Shown here one piece after another: positions 1-13,539 of a stretch of 64,000 nucleotides of DNA. Under the pieces are notes generated by a model. The model made no database searches. It saw only the letters and a list, made by a program, of their open reading frames with translations, and was not told where the DNA came from. The position numbers were made by a program, and so were the translations under genes. The stretch covers positions 433,853,228-433,917,227 of the forward strand of contig NC_073692.1 in the NCBI RefSeq assembly GCF_029784155.1, read 5' to 3'. Position 1 is the stretch's first letter. Each line of letters begins with the position of its first letter. This DNA is from Uranotaenia lowii (taxonomy: Eukaryota > Arthropoda > Insecta > Diptera > Culicidae).

Positions 1-3000
1 GGCGACGACTAGGACGAAGTCGACGACGATATACTGATGTTGATGTGATGGTCGTTCGAAAACACGCTTTTTAATGTCTAAGCAAGGCTTAGTTGGGGGT
101 TTTTCTAGACGACCGTCATCATCGCGCTCCCCCGTCATTTGCTGAAGAGACTGCGGCAGCGATAATGTGTAATGACTTTTTGAAAGTGAGTTTCCCAGGC
201 AAAATTCTTGAAAAACTTAACCCCATCGTCAGCCTTTGTGCGCCATCATGTTGTAGACCTCTGCCTGCCTTGAAGGGGGGCGTGTGTGTATGGGGAAATT
301 CGGGGAAAAGAAGGCAAAAAGACGGGGGAGTTGGTTTTTGGCGAATTGAGTTCTCTCAGAAAGTTCCTTTTGTGGGCCAAAGCTGGGTGCCGTTCCGATG
401 ACGATTTTGAATACTAAGTAGTCTTTAATTTGGGCACCGGCTTTAAAACAATACACTCGAAGCATATTTTAAGCTGTTTCGGGAAGTACTTTTCGTTTGA
501 GAAAAAAATTTGCCCGACAAAGTCACGACTCTGACAGCATTGTGAAAGTTGAACCTAAAATTTCTTCATGTTTGCTTATGTCGAATGCCTGCCTGGCTTG
601 CCGTGTGTTTGTGTATGGATGCTTTGGGATCCTTGGGATTGGGACAGTTGCAGAGACAACGCACCGGATCTTGTTTCTGTTTTTCTTAGTAGGCGCTGGA
701 GTGTTGTTTTTTGGGCCTCGGCTTGCCTACTTGGATCGTAGGGCGCTTCGAGACATATTCGATGTTTTGCTTCTCATGGCGGTGATGTATTTGAAATTTA
801 TTTATATCTTTTCCGACTTGTGGCCTTGCCCTCCGAAACACAGCTGAGCTTTCCCAGCAAAAGGCAAAACTGGAAGGATAGAGACTTTCCAAAAGTTAAC
901 GTTTGCTTGTGTAAGCCACGTGAGACCCAAAGCTTTCATGTGGCAGAAAGTCCTTCGAATTTAAAATAATGTAAATTAAATGGATGATGTGAAAATATCA
1001 TTTTCCTTGGAGAGATTGTTTCGAGGCCTGTCGGTCTCGGGAAAACAGAACGATAAACAACGCTCAACATTGCATCCGCGCTCCGGAAAAGCCTGTCGAG
1101 TGAGTTTTCCAGTTCGTTTCGGCCCGATGGTAGAAATCCGTTGTCGACCGGCTGGTATGATTAATATCTCAAACTCGTTTCTATTTTTCGACGACTGGGG
1201 ATCACCAAAGTGAGAGTGAAAGAGAAAGAACGAAGGAAGTAAGTAATTAAGACTTCTTAGACGGGGCACTTGTTTCGCGGAAATGCTCGCAAGAACGGAA
1301 CGGAAATGAATTGTCGCGAGCGATTTTTGAAGAATTCCGCAGCCAGTCAGCCAGCCAAATGTCGACGAATAAAATTTTTAAACAGAAAACTGTAGCGGTA
1401 AGACACCCTAATGACTGCTTGACAAAACGAGGACGACAAAATGATGAACTACGGCGCGTTTCACGATTTAATTTCGCATGGCAGGCAAAACGGAAGGCAA
1501 AGCGAGCGGCAGCATATCTTAATCTTGGCGAAGCAGCATGGTTGATTCAGAAATGGGAAAGTAAACAATGGCAAAGCATTCGTTAACATAATCAGTTTTC
1601 CGTTTGCTTTGTTAGACGGTTCTGTTGTGTTTCTGTGTGTTGGCGTTTTCCCCAGCTTTTCTCCAGGCTGTCGATCAACCCTTGGTGGTTGCTTGACGTA
1701 CAAATACACACGTAGGAAACAGACGACATTGCTTTCTGTGTGACGACATTGCTGTGGGAAGAAGAAGAAGGCAGGCATTCTAACTCTGACTGACTCTCGG
1801 TGACATGACTGCAATTTAGTGCCGGTGTTGTCACTGCCATTGATTAGAAAAGGATTTGATTCATAATTTATTGGCCATTGGATAAAAGATGTTGGTTGCG
1901 GCACGCCTTTCAGCTATTTCTCCTCAAAGGTCGACCTCTGAGTGGATGGCGGTGTGGTGTTGTGAAATTATTTATAAATAATATTTTGTGATGAATGACA
2001 GCCGCCGCTTTCTGACTTCATCAGGTTTGAAACAATTTCTTCTAGCTAAAGGAACGGTGAGGTAGCTAACTGAACACGTAGAGCAAAAGTCGTAAAAATT
2101 GGATTGATATCTTATTTTCGTCACATCGTTTAAGGTGACGTGGCACGTGGGGAGTAATCTGATGAAGGAGTGGTAATTTTATGGTGCCGATTTCTTCGTA
2201 AGAGTTTCTGAGCGATGCAATATAGTATGGAAGGTAATTTGGATAATATGACAGCTTTGGGAGTTTTATGATAGATAGCGATGTTTATAGTGATGAAATA
2301 ACTTTCAACCATTAATCTACCAATGTGCTATAGGAATAAACAAAATGTCTTACATTTTTTTTCCTAAAATATACACAATTTTCTGAAGATTTTTCTATGA
2401 ATGTTGGAATTACAAAGAAAGAAACGAGTCTTGTAAGTGATTCACTAAACACGGTAGGCTCCGAGGCGTTGCCTACTTTGTGACTCTCGCTGTGTACTGC
2501 GACTGTTCTCGGATGTTCGAAAGAGACAACAGGCAATTTTTATTCCAAGCCTACTGATATCAGATTTACCATTATAATCATTTCAACCCAAAGACAAACA
2601 TAAATACTATACCGATAATCAAGAAAGGTCTAAAATTGATTTGTTTTACAAATCATTTCGCCAGATTATTGATCAGAAAGTCGTTTGTTAATTAAAATGT
2701 TAACAAACGGAAACTCGAGGCAAGGCGGACGGACGTTATCCCAGAAAGCTTCATTGATTTCCGAGAAGCATTAAGGTAGGCACGCTTGTTTTTTTTTCGT
2801 TTCTTCCCCCCAAAACCTTCAGGAATAGCGTGGAATCGAAAGCTCGAACGATTGTGAACGACCGAACGAACGAAGAGCAAGTTTCACCTTTGATCACAAT
2901 TATAAATCAAACAGCAGCAACAGCAGTTTGGGCGAAATATCGATTGAACTTTTTTTCCGGGACTCGGTTTTTCCAGACCATCATTCTCCTTCCAGCCCGG

Positions 3001-4280
3001 CTAAATAGCAGCAAACTTACTTGCGGGAACGAGAACTTCCGAATGTTATCGCGCGCGCTTAAAGTTGAAGAATTTGCCCGCTGGAAGTCGGTACGGGAAA
3101 ACGATCGCCGGAAGTAGAGAACGAGGAAACAGCGCTAAGAGAGCTTTAACTCAAAGGAACACCTGTCTTTTGGGTTCTTTTCGAGTAGGTTTTCTTCCTT
3201 TTTCCTTTCTTAGATTGGTTCGGGAAAACTCAGGGCAGCAGCGAATATTGTTGATGGTGGTGGGTTTTCTTCCTGGGAATGGGGAGGGATTCAAATGGTT
3301 TACCTTTTTGTATCGAGTTGAAAGGCATAAAAGTTCGATTGTATTCACTTTCTTCGCCTTTGGCAATGTGAGCAAGCAGCAGGTAGGTGTGTTGAAGTAA
3401 AGCACGGAATACCTGGCAGTCGTTCTGGGGAAACTCCAACTCAACAAACGATGGCAGGTGTTTGTGTGTGGGTGAACTGGTGAGTGTGAATGTCTGTCGT
3501 TGGCATCGAAAATTGTGCCGAGAAGCATTCTTTTCAGCTATAAAAATGCAATAATTTTTACTCGCTCGACTGTTCGTGGGATTCTTCGAGCCATCATTGA
3601 GCACCCGGACAAAATCCGGCGCTCCGTTCCGAGGAACCACCAAAGACGGACGCACCTTTGCCTTCAATTTACTTCGATCAAGTGGTATAATAAAATAATC
3701 CCCACGTCTCTTCTCGCTAAACCTTTTCGCACATCCCTTTTTTCCTCTTGGCTCGTTTCCTTTTCGCGAGACGTGGCATCATCGGAGAATCCGAAACGGG
3801 AGAGATGGTGTGGTATCGCATCCTTCTTCTCACTACGACCTTATTCGCCCGGCTAAAGAATACATCCGGGTCAAAGTGGCTGGTGCTGATAAATCCTATC
3901 CTTTCGTTTCCGATTTGTTCCCGGTCGCCAAGTGTCTGTTCGGGTTTAGCTTTTTCTTCAATCCCTCTTACAACGGAACGGTTTTCAGGATTCGTGCGGT
4001 TTCCCGCCTTTTTCGGACTGAGAATCGTGTACAAAAACCCTAGAGAAGAACCCAAAATGCATCCGAGGATATAAACGAAGGGTCATCCTTTGCCGCTCGT
4101 AGGATAGCTGCCCGTATAAATCTATGGAATCTAATATAATTTATTATTAATTTCACACCATTTTAATAGATTTTCCAAAATAACAATAAAATTCAATTTG
4201 GAATTCAGCTCACATAGAGCGAGAGCGGGTCGTCCGTCGTCTACCGGTTGCCAACTTGCAGGCGAACAAAACCATTGCTG

Positions 4281-4298
4281 GATGATGATGATGATGAT
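4281..4298. repeat. (GAT)6 microsatellite
   Basis: Six perfect GAT units. No reading frame around it has coding character. Confidence 0.9.
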
Positions 4299-4683
4299 CC
4301 CGGGGTTCACCAGCAACAAAACACACGAGCAGCTCTCTAGGTATCCATCCATCCACATCGTCCGTTGGCCACAAACGTTTGGCGGACCCACACACGATTA
4401 CGGGAAACACACCGGGTAAGGGGGGATGCCATTTCGCTATTTCACCATTAGCCGGCTTTTTCTATCTACTGATGATGATTGGATTTTGGGGTTGATTTCG
4501 GGGTCTTTTTTTGCTGTTGTGGCTGTTTTGGTGTTGCATTAGGTGGTTTTATTTTTCAACCTAAGTCGTTGTTGTTGTTGGATGCATTGATGTCGTTAGG
4601 GTGTCCGATCGCATGCTACAGGACGTCGCTGCACCGTCGACGCCGCAGCAGTCAGTCAGTTAGCACACTGGACTGCTGACTCC

Positions 4684-4686
<3 letters not shown>

Positions 4687-4714
<28 letters not shown>
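4687..4714. repeat. (TG)14 microsatellite
   Basis: Fourteen perfect TG dinucleotides. The short cysteine/valine-rich open frames that cross it are produced by the repeat. Confidence 0.95.
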
Positions 4715-4718
<4 letters not shown>

Positions 4719-5214
4719 GCTTCTCCAAGAGTTGGCATTCAATCCACTTCACTGCTGCCCGGGTACCGGAGGAAGAATACGTGCCTTGCTGCAGGCCGAC
4801 GTCGACGACGAAGGGGGCGACGACGCCGGGCGCCGCATCATGTGTTGCATCCTTTTGCGTGATTTTTGTGGATTTTCGGCGAGCCAGCTTTCGTTAGTCA
4901 AGAGGAGGCGGTCACGGACACGACCGGATTACTAAACTAGTTGGATAAGCTAAATAACTATATGTTGGGTGCTGGAGTTTGTTTTCCTTGTAGGTAAACA
5001 CAAGGGAACATAAATTTTATCTAGTCCGATTCAATAAACTAGACTTTTTTTAAGTTTTTTTTTTCCTGGTTCATAATCCTCATCTGAGTTCTGAGCTAAA
5101 GTCGTATTTCAAAATATATTTTAAATTTGAGTTTAAGTTATCCCTTAATTGTAACAGAAAGCTACTATTTTCTTCTAGCTATTTTATCATGGTTTTTATT
5201 ATGTATCTCCACTA

Positions 5215-5979
5215 GAGTGCCCCAAATGACCCGACTTTTGAAAAAGTTATGCGCTGCAGGCTTGAATTGATCCTAGGCCTAGTACAAGGTCTCATGCCGA
5301 ATTTGGGCCAGATCGGACCACGGGAAAGGGTCGCTCAATGAGCCTAAAGTTTGTATGGGATTTTGAGACATTTTGTTCGGGAAGAACTTCGTGTAAATTC
5401 TTATCAATAACTTTGGTCCCTTTCTGCAGTTTTCTTTTAAATATGGTTTTTCTTAAAGCCTAAATTAAGACAAATATTTCATCCGAAGACTGAATTTCGA
5501 TTAGAGTTTAGATAAAAAGTTATTAGACTTCAAAAATGGGCCAACTTTTTGAAGGGTGATATTCATCACTGTTAATGCTGTTCGACGCAGTGCCTCATTA
5601 ATAGTGATGAATATCACCCTTAAAAAAGTTATCCCATTTTTTTTAAGCTTAATAACTTTTTTTTATCTCAATTCGATTCGAAATGCAGTCTTCGGATGAA
5701 ATATTTGTCATAATTTAGACTTGAAGATTTATATTCGTATTCAAAAGAAATCAGCCGAAGGGGGTCAAAGTTAATGATGAAAAACTGGATTTTCATGTAC
5801 CTCCTGAACAAATGTCTCAAAATCTCATACAAACTTCAGGTTCGTTGAGCGACCCCTTGCCATGGTCCGATCTGGCTCATATTTGGCATGAGATCTTGTA
5901 CTAGGCCTAGGACCGGTTTTAGCCCGCAGCGCATAACATTTCACAAGTTTGAAATTCCCCATTTAAATTTGGGGAAGTC
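5215..5979. mobile_element. Palindromic (foldback) MITE flanked by TA
   Basis: The two halves (about 5215-5575 and 5606-5979) are long imperfect inverted copies of each other around a loop of about 30 bp. The left terminus reads GAGTGCCCCAAAT. The reverse complement of the right terminus reads GACTTCCCCAAAT, an 11/13 match. TA dinucleotides flank both ends (5213-5214 and 5980-5981), as expected of Tc1/mariner-type targets. Sub-terminal blocks such as AAGTTATGCGCTGCAGGC and GGGCCAGATCGGACCACGG recur inverted on the other side. No transposase reading frame is present, so it is non-autonomous. A shorter relative lies at 43759-44176. The superfamily is inferred only from the TA target. Confidence 0.8.
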
Positions 5980-5981
5980 TA

Positions 5982-8900
5982 ATCTACTCCCAAAGAAGAG
6001 GTTGAGATAGGATGAGTAAAAATTATGAGACTTTCATCTTATTGGATAATTCATCTCAGAAACAAGAAAATTTAAGAAAAATCATCAGTTAGTGAAAATC
6101 GCACTTACAAAAACTTTTACCTTCATCTTGCGAATCCGACAGCTTAATGAGTGTACTATCCGGTAATTGCCAGTGGTCTCAAATCGAATCACCGCCGCTG
6201 GCGTTCACATCTTATTTCAATGGCGTTGATATAACGAGAACTCATAATTGGAGCAGAGTCTGAATTTCGGGTGTAGTTTTTAGTAGACTACCATTTATCT
6301 GATGCCTATCAGATAAATGGTAGTCTACTTTTCTGTTCTTTTATGTTTATTTTAAATAAACATTGTGACCTTTGTATAACGAAATCATGAACACAAAAAC
6401 ATAAGAGTCGGGTAAACAAAAATTGGCGGACAATTACATTTCTTGCGAATGCAATGGGAGTAATTTCTATTTCGGCATAAAATCTATTTTTTAATCATAC
6501 TTTTCATACTAGGTATAACTTGCTTTCATATTTGTAAACCAGCAATTTTCCATAACTTTTTCTTGACAAACTCTAAGTGGACTTTCCCAAAGAAATAGTT
6601 TAATATATGGGAGGCAAAGGTCATCATCGCCTACTATACTTCTATTTTACATTTTATGTTGAAAAAAAAAAAACAAAACAAAATTCTCTGGTATCAGTGG
6701 TAAACAAAAAATATAGAGCTGTTGTGATTTAACTGTTTGTTTTCCGTAAGTTGGCCTATCCTTTCCTATCTTATCCTCTCAGAGCTGGACAACGGTGTCA
6801 TTGCCCTCGTCTGGAACTGCCGCCGGCAGAATAGACCAGACACTTCTTTAGAGTGGTTCATAATTTCCTTTTTTTTTTCAAGAAAAAAAGGTTTCATATT
6901 TTAAATTTTCTTAATAGGTTGACAACTTTTACAACACATGGTTTAGAGAATATGATTAAGTGATTATTCACAATTTTCGACTTTCTAAACGAAAATTTAG
7001 TACAAAAATAAGTTGCTTTGCCCTCCGGGTTGTGCAGTTTTGCATTTTTCTGAATGGGGCTGCCGATGAAGTGGCAGGGCAGGGCAGGGCAGGCCAGGAC
7101 ACATCCAGACAGAATCGAGACGTCAAAAGGTGCAGCGCGTGGTTTGTTATTGAAAAGCTGCTGCTAGGGTTCGCTCGCCAGGATCAAAAGATAAGGCACG
7201 GCTGCTTGTCTGTCTGCCTGCCGTCCTGCGTGGGCCTGGGTTGTGTTCTTTCGAAAGTTAATATTTGAAGAGGGTTGTTGTTTTTTGAACACTCGATGGA
7301 GTGTGTTTTCTAATTGCACACTCGGCCGAAATCGGAGTCTGGGATCAATTTCTTCCAACAATTACCGACTGCATAGCTGGCGGTTGACATTTCCATTAGA
7401 GTGTGAGTAAATAATTTATTTGTGTACCGATCTTAGCTAGTACTGTTGTTGGTAGATAGAGCGCTAATGATAGCAGTAATTGAGTTTAAAAACTTTCAAA
7501 AATAATTAGCCATACCTTCAGGAGCACCGGAAACATCTGAATGCCCGCAAGCAAGGTTTACATTTCAAGTGGGGGGGCTGACTGCATAATCTAATCAACA
7601 ATATCGTTTTCCCATTCCACGCATACAAAAGTAGAAGAGTAATGAATGTGTGGTAATAATAAACTTAGCAATTTCAGTGGACGTCTATTTTAGGTTTTAA
7701 AGCTATCGTAGCAGGCTGTATGCTCCTGATGACGATACAAGCTGTGGTCAAATTCTGAAAAGTAAGGGAGGGGGTTCATCTATTTAATCCCGTGCTGAGC
7801 CGATACCCGGGAGAGCGTTTGATGCAATTCCTGAAAGCTTCAAGGATCTCCCAAAGGGGTTCTTTCCGGCATTAACGAGGCGAAGTAGTGGTGTGGTGTG
7901 ATGAAAAAACTCTTCAATCTCTGCACCAAGCATCTTTTTAGTACGGGAGGATGGACAGTAAATTGGATTGCATTGCATTCTGAACCATCAAGAGCAGGGG
8001 AAAAATAATAAGACCAACAGCAAAAAGGATGAAACATATTCACTCTCTACAAAAAGCAGTACACCACCGTTCGACAAAAACACGGAAACCAACTCCGAGG
8101 GGAGGGCAATTTATCGTTTCGGCAGACACGAATTGAGATAAATTAAATATTTCAAGTGAAGAAAATCCGTTTCCTATGGAGAGCAAACCCAACATTGGAC
8201 CAGTGGCTGGAGAGCCACTAAAATATGCTGGACGTTTTCGTAAATCTGTTCGGTTTGGCCATTCGACGCATCGGAGTACCTCCTCTTGCGTTGCGAACGA
8301 ACCAATCGCCTGGACGTTGCCAGGATAGTTACAGTGTGATGTTAATGTGTAGAGTAAACAGAGAGGCGGCGGCGGTTTACCAACCCCCTTTCTCCCGGCC
8401 ATCGATTTTTAGGGTTCCGGACTTTGGTCGGTTGTGTCCTCTCAGCCGTCAAACGGTGTGTAAATGAAGGAAAATTTATTAATTTCCTGTGCCGGTCGAC
8501 GTAAGTATGCCTTGCCTCGGCGAAAAACTAAAGCCCCGGTCCGAGGAACGCAACCTCGACTGACTACTGGACAGGCGTGACGGAGACGTTCTGGAATGGG
8601 CCCATAAATTGCATACTGTCCTCCTGATGTTGCGTCGTCGTCGTTGCCGAAGAAAAGTGTGCCTTGTTCCGGATCCTCAAGTACACTTTCTACAACAGAC
8701 TCTAGCAAAGCAGGCGGCCCCTGCTCGAATCATTCGCAACGACCTTTATTGGCATGGCATGGGCTCTGGACATAGCAGGCGCTGGATGAAGGTTTGGGAA
8801 AATCTCTTTCATGTTATAACCGGTCATATGGTTTAGCTCCTTGCCGATGAGTCCCGGATGTGTATGCAAAGGGCATGTGTAAAAGAAAAGCTCCCTGGTT

Positions 8901-11900
8901 CCGAACCATCTGAAGGACTCCCCGGTGTGACTTTGATGGCGTTGATGGAAGAGGGTCGTCGGTTTCTGGAATGCGATGTGGTTTAAAAAACCGGAACTAA
9001 AAGACCACACACTGCCTTCTCTCTGACTTCCTGTCTGGAAACTAACCGAATTTGTGTTTGCTCTCGGCTTTGGCCATGTCTCGAAGCATGTAAAGGTATT
9101 GTTGCAAAGTTTGTCCATTCTCCACACACTGATGTTCTTGCTCCCCATCATACGCTTCGTTAGCTCGAGCCAAATTAAGATGATGAAACTGCTTCCTCTC
9201 TTCCTTTCTTATTTCTAAACAATGTCGACTAGGGGTGATAAACTGATTTGAGCAGACAGGACTCGTTCTCGAATGACATCGTTAATGGTGACTTTCGAGT
9301 TGCAATTTGTTACCCTACAATTTAGGTAATGAACGGTTGAAAAAACTTGCCAAAAATTTTGAACAAATACAGGAAACTTTCCCTTAAATCTGTTTTGTTT
9401 CGTTCGAACTCAAATTATCATACTGTTTAATACCCTTGGGCACCTCTTAGAAGCAAAACAGCGCGTTAGCTAGGGTGAAGGTTTGCCTCTCTGCTTTTAT
9501 TTCTGTTTGTGTATCTACGCCCAATCTAGACCGGAAGCTTTTAACGAGAATAGCATCTCTTTCCCAACGGCTGAGCGCAAAAAGCACACAATTTATCGGA
9601 AAATTATGGCCGTTTAGGAGTTCCGGTCTTCACTTCGATTCAATGGAAGACCGAGACCGAGAAAAAACCACTCGCCCAAAATGAGTGTATGTTGCTAATG
9701 CTAGCTAGGGGATTTGATGGAGCCCTTGATTAGGCACTCGAAATCAATGGGCTAAAATTGTCATCATCCATAAACAGCTTCGCCATTTGCCACACTCTTA
9801 AGCACACGATCAGGAAATGACTAAGGCCAACCAAAAACCTACTCAGGACTTCGGTCAATCCGGACCGAAATTGCTTGCCAACCTCAATCCGACCGAAAAT
9901 TCTCACAGACAATCCTGGCTTCGAACGCCCACGCATTCTCGGTTGCAAACTTGAACTCTTGTACATACCTATATACACGTTATAGCCTCATTCTCATACC
10001 GACTGGGCGTTGAGGACTCAAATGGAAATTTAAACAGAAAAAAAAGAAACCCCATCACGAAGGGAAGGGTTCTCTCCATTAAGACTTCTAATACATTATT
10101 CATTAATCGCATTCGCCACACATTAATGGCGGTATGGTTTTTTAGAGAGGGACTCTGGTCCCCGGTGAGGGAGGGCGGTCAAACGAGAACGGTACCGAGC
10201 ATTCGGTGGCAGTTGTCGGATTCAATTTCCATTCGAGTTTGTCAAGCTGGCGGGACGAATTATTCAAAAGTAGCCCGATGCTGATGCTGTTACTGCTTGC
10301 TGCTGCTTCTGGAACTGCATCTGGCCACTTTTGCTGGAGCCGGACCAAGCGGAGCAAGCAAGGCAATCAGCAGCAGTGAGTCAGTAGCACCGAGAGTGGA
10401 CAGAAAAGTCATTTATTTCCAAGAACATTTGCATTTTTGGAGGAATTTCCGACAGAAGAATTGAAATGAATCGTTTCTTCGGTAGCAGGGTTGAATCACA
10501 AGACTGTATGGACGCTATGGAAAATTTGCATCGATGCGTTGAAATTTTAAAGATCTGGGTTGAAATTTCCTGGAATTTTATTCTTCAGGAAGCCACTGGC
10601 AAAACCGAATATAGAACCAGAGCTGTGACATGTATGAAGTTTGTCATGAATATATGAAAATGAAGAATTATTGAAATATTTTATATCAAATTCATAAAAC
10701 ATTTAAAAACAGAACTGTGTCTGAGTAGGCGTTTAAGCCACTGAAGTGCACCAAATGATTCTGAGAGCAATATAGGCTTTGTCTGAATACGATTTAGGCG
10801 TCGACTACTTAGATAACTATTTATAAATAGGGTCAAAAAATGTAACTGATATTACTTTTTCGAATGTCACTCTAGAGTTTGAATAAAAAAATTCAAAAAG
10901 TCAATTTTTTGTAGAGCAACTGTTGCTCACAAAACGTCAAATTGAAATATGATAATTGATCTCTCATTGAAGGAAAAAATCTAAAAGCTTGTAAATCTCA
11001 GTTTGAATATGTATTGAGAAACGTGTTTTATTTTACTTATGCAATGGACAAAAATTAACTTCCAATTTAGTTTGATACAAACTTTGCGGCTTAAACAAAT
11101 TTTATATCTGTAAATGAATATCTCGATTTAAAACGAAGTTTTTGGGGCTTGACCTAACATTTCCACTCTTTAGGTATTTCCAATATGTAGTCACCTTGAA
11201 TTTCAAACCTATAATTAGTAAGATTTGTGTATTCAAAAATGAAATTCTGAAATCCCTGCAGTCATTTAAATATTTTAAACACTTATATCAGTTTTTTAAC
11301 CGGTTCAACGAACTTGAGAGAATTGATGAACAGCAAGTTGCAGAATAATCCTTTGTTTCTACTTACAGTCTACGTTAAATGATATTTACCTGAAAAGAGA
11401 AAGAAAAAAGCATTGTTAATAGTTGATCTTAATGACTTGTATGCGGTAAATAGGTAGGTACATTTCCGAAAAATTTTTAGCACAACAATTCGGAATGCAT
11501 TTATAACCGGTCATTCATCTTGCTGACGACAGTCATGAGCCACTATCGGTTATTTTGGTTTTTGAGTGTTTTTTCCGTTCTCTCTCTCTTTATCGTAACG
11601 CACATCGCTTCGGTTTTGTCCATCAAAACACAAAAGTGGGTACAGTTGCGAGCGCGGAAAAGGGTCAACCGTAGCGTTTTGACCGACTGAACTACAACCC
11701 ATCCCCCCCGTATACATCCATTTTTCATCCCCGTCAACCATGATGCAACCGAACCCGTTTAACTCGAGGAAAAACCGCCAATTTTGCATGCAAACGTCAC
11801 CGTGATCGTCATTGTCGTCAGCATATGCGGGGCAGAATGATGTATGCAGCAGTCTTTTAGAGTGGTTCAAAATTAAAAATCATTTCTATGTGGTTGTGAA

Positions 11901-13539
11901 ATGTGAACGTTTTAAATTTGTTTTTAAATTAAATTTTAGTCACGTTTTTCGGTGGAAAGCTTTGATTTTAATGAAAACCGTAGCTTGAATCAGTCCAGCT
12001 ACAGAGAAAGCTCCTCATACACATGTTCGTCCTGAGCCAAGAATCTCCAGCTCGTGAACACTCTACTCTAATGTTTGCCAGGAGTTTGATTTATTTCCAC
12101 ATTTCCCAGCATTTGCCTTCGAAATTTGGCACGAATGCCTTTCTAGTTAGGACTTTTCCCCCGAATGGTGATGGAGAAAAGCTGCTTTCGTACTGCCACC
12201 GACCGTATTCAACCGGCTACCCATCATCATCAGCTGAGCACAGAGGACTTTGATACTTGCCCGACCAGGGATGGGATGGGACACAGAAAGAGCCTCAGAG
12301 CCAGCACAGCCACTCGGCTGCTGTCACCGCTAATGTAATTTATCAAAAATTAATATGATTTTAGTTTGGTTTGGCTCCCTCTCTCTGTTGGATCTCAGCC
12401 CGTCACATGTTTTCTGGACGAGGGGGGATGAAACAGTTTGTCGCCAGGATCGAGCAGAGGAATTAAATAGTGTGCTTCCAGAAGCCAGGAGTTTGGAACA
12501 ACCGTTCGAACACGGACAAAATATTCACATTACCGCACAAGTTTAATGCTAATAGATTTATAACATTTGACGTCGGATATTTTCTGCCTGTCTCGGTGGG
12601 TGTTTTGTTGACTTTGGCCTCTGTTGGGGTTTGAGATTTTCAAGTATGAAAAGCTCCACCGATCGACCGAGCGAATCGGAAAGGGGGGATGCTTGTAGTT
12701 ATTCGCACAGAATCCATAAATTTAGGAATGTCATTGTTCTTTCACCTTTGGAAAGGGCCCAAGCTACCCTATCGCAACTTGTAGAGGGCGCACTACTAGC
12801 TAGTTTGTTGAGACTGTTGAGAGAGAGATTGTCATTGCTGCTAGTCAAATGAATGAATGTGTGACTTATTACAAGTTGTTGTGTTGTTGGTAAGCTAAAA
12901 TCGAGCTTGTTTGTGCTTCTGCAAATTCCGAAAGCTTGCCTGCGGCTTAGATGTCGAACAACATACACACATCCCGAAAAACATGCACAAACCTACCTCT
13001 ACCAACACGCTGAGGCAATATAATTAATTTAATCTATTTATACGCCTAATGTTGGCCAAAGAAGCTTCTGCCATCGACGGGGCACTGGAACTGTATAAGT
13101 ACAGGATCCTTCAGACATGTAAATATGTCTATACTTATACCTAGGTATCTGGATATGTCTCCATGACAAGCTAACATTTACTATAATGGATACATATTTT
13201 TGCCGACTTGCTAGAGAGCTTCCTCTTTAAGCAGCTTTCGACGGGGCACTGGTTTTTAAAAGTTGAACAATTCAATATTTCCTTAGAATTTCAGCATTTT
13301 GGGTCCATTTAATCTGACATCTGATCATTCAATTGACTATTAAGTTAACACGTTAATTATATTAAGATCATCTAGATTAGTGCTTTTTACACTTAGTGCC
13401 TTCGAAAATCATCGAAACATCTTTTTCTCAAACAATTTAGCCTAACATCTTGATAATTTTAAAGCTACCAGGAACAAGAGTTGATTTGAATGATTTTTGA
13501 AATTATAAAAAAATAGGTAAAGACAAAAAGTACCAACTT
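5982..13539. other. Unique non-coding sequence with a short hairpin
   Basis: No supportable gene is visible. The stretch alternates AT-rich sequence with denser non-coding blocks. It contains the perfect hairpin at 6282-6329, a homopolymer-rich patch near 6660-6680, and two copies of a 13-base GC-rich word at 13076 and 13240. Open frames of up to 149 residues (for example on the minus strand at 8702-9151) have no family resemblance and overlap other equally long frames, so they are treated as chance. Confidence 0.5.
6282..6329. repeat. Perfect 22-bp inverted repeat with 4-nt loop
   Basis: The arm 6282-6303 (starting AGTAGACTAC) is followed by the loop GCCT and then by its exact reverse complement at 6308-6329. 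All 22 positions pair. It is shorter and more perfect than a usual animal pre-microRNA (about 60 nt or more, with bulges). A tiny palindromic insertion or a cruciform-forming site is therefore more likely. Confidence 0.9.

Larger units (their letters stand above)
1..5212. other. Unique non-coding sequence
   Basis: I see no supportable gene in this stretch. Open frames are short, overlap on both strands and carry no recognisable motif. The base composition alternates between AT-rich patches and moderately GC-rich, trinucleotide-rich patches (for example CGACGA runs at the very start and near 4800). This is common in unique intergenic or intronic DNA of flies and mosquitoes. Three microsatellites near 4280-4715 are listed separately. 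Long introns of a host gene cannot be excluded. Confidence 0.5.

Noticed and set aside
6848..11875. Shared word TTTAGAGTGGTTCA at about 6849 and 11859 as ends of a MITE
   Set aside because: Fourteen bases is within chance expectation. No inverted partner terminus was found near either copy.
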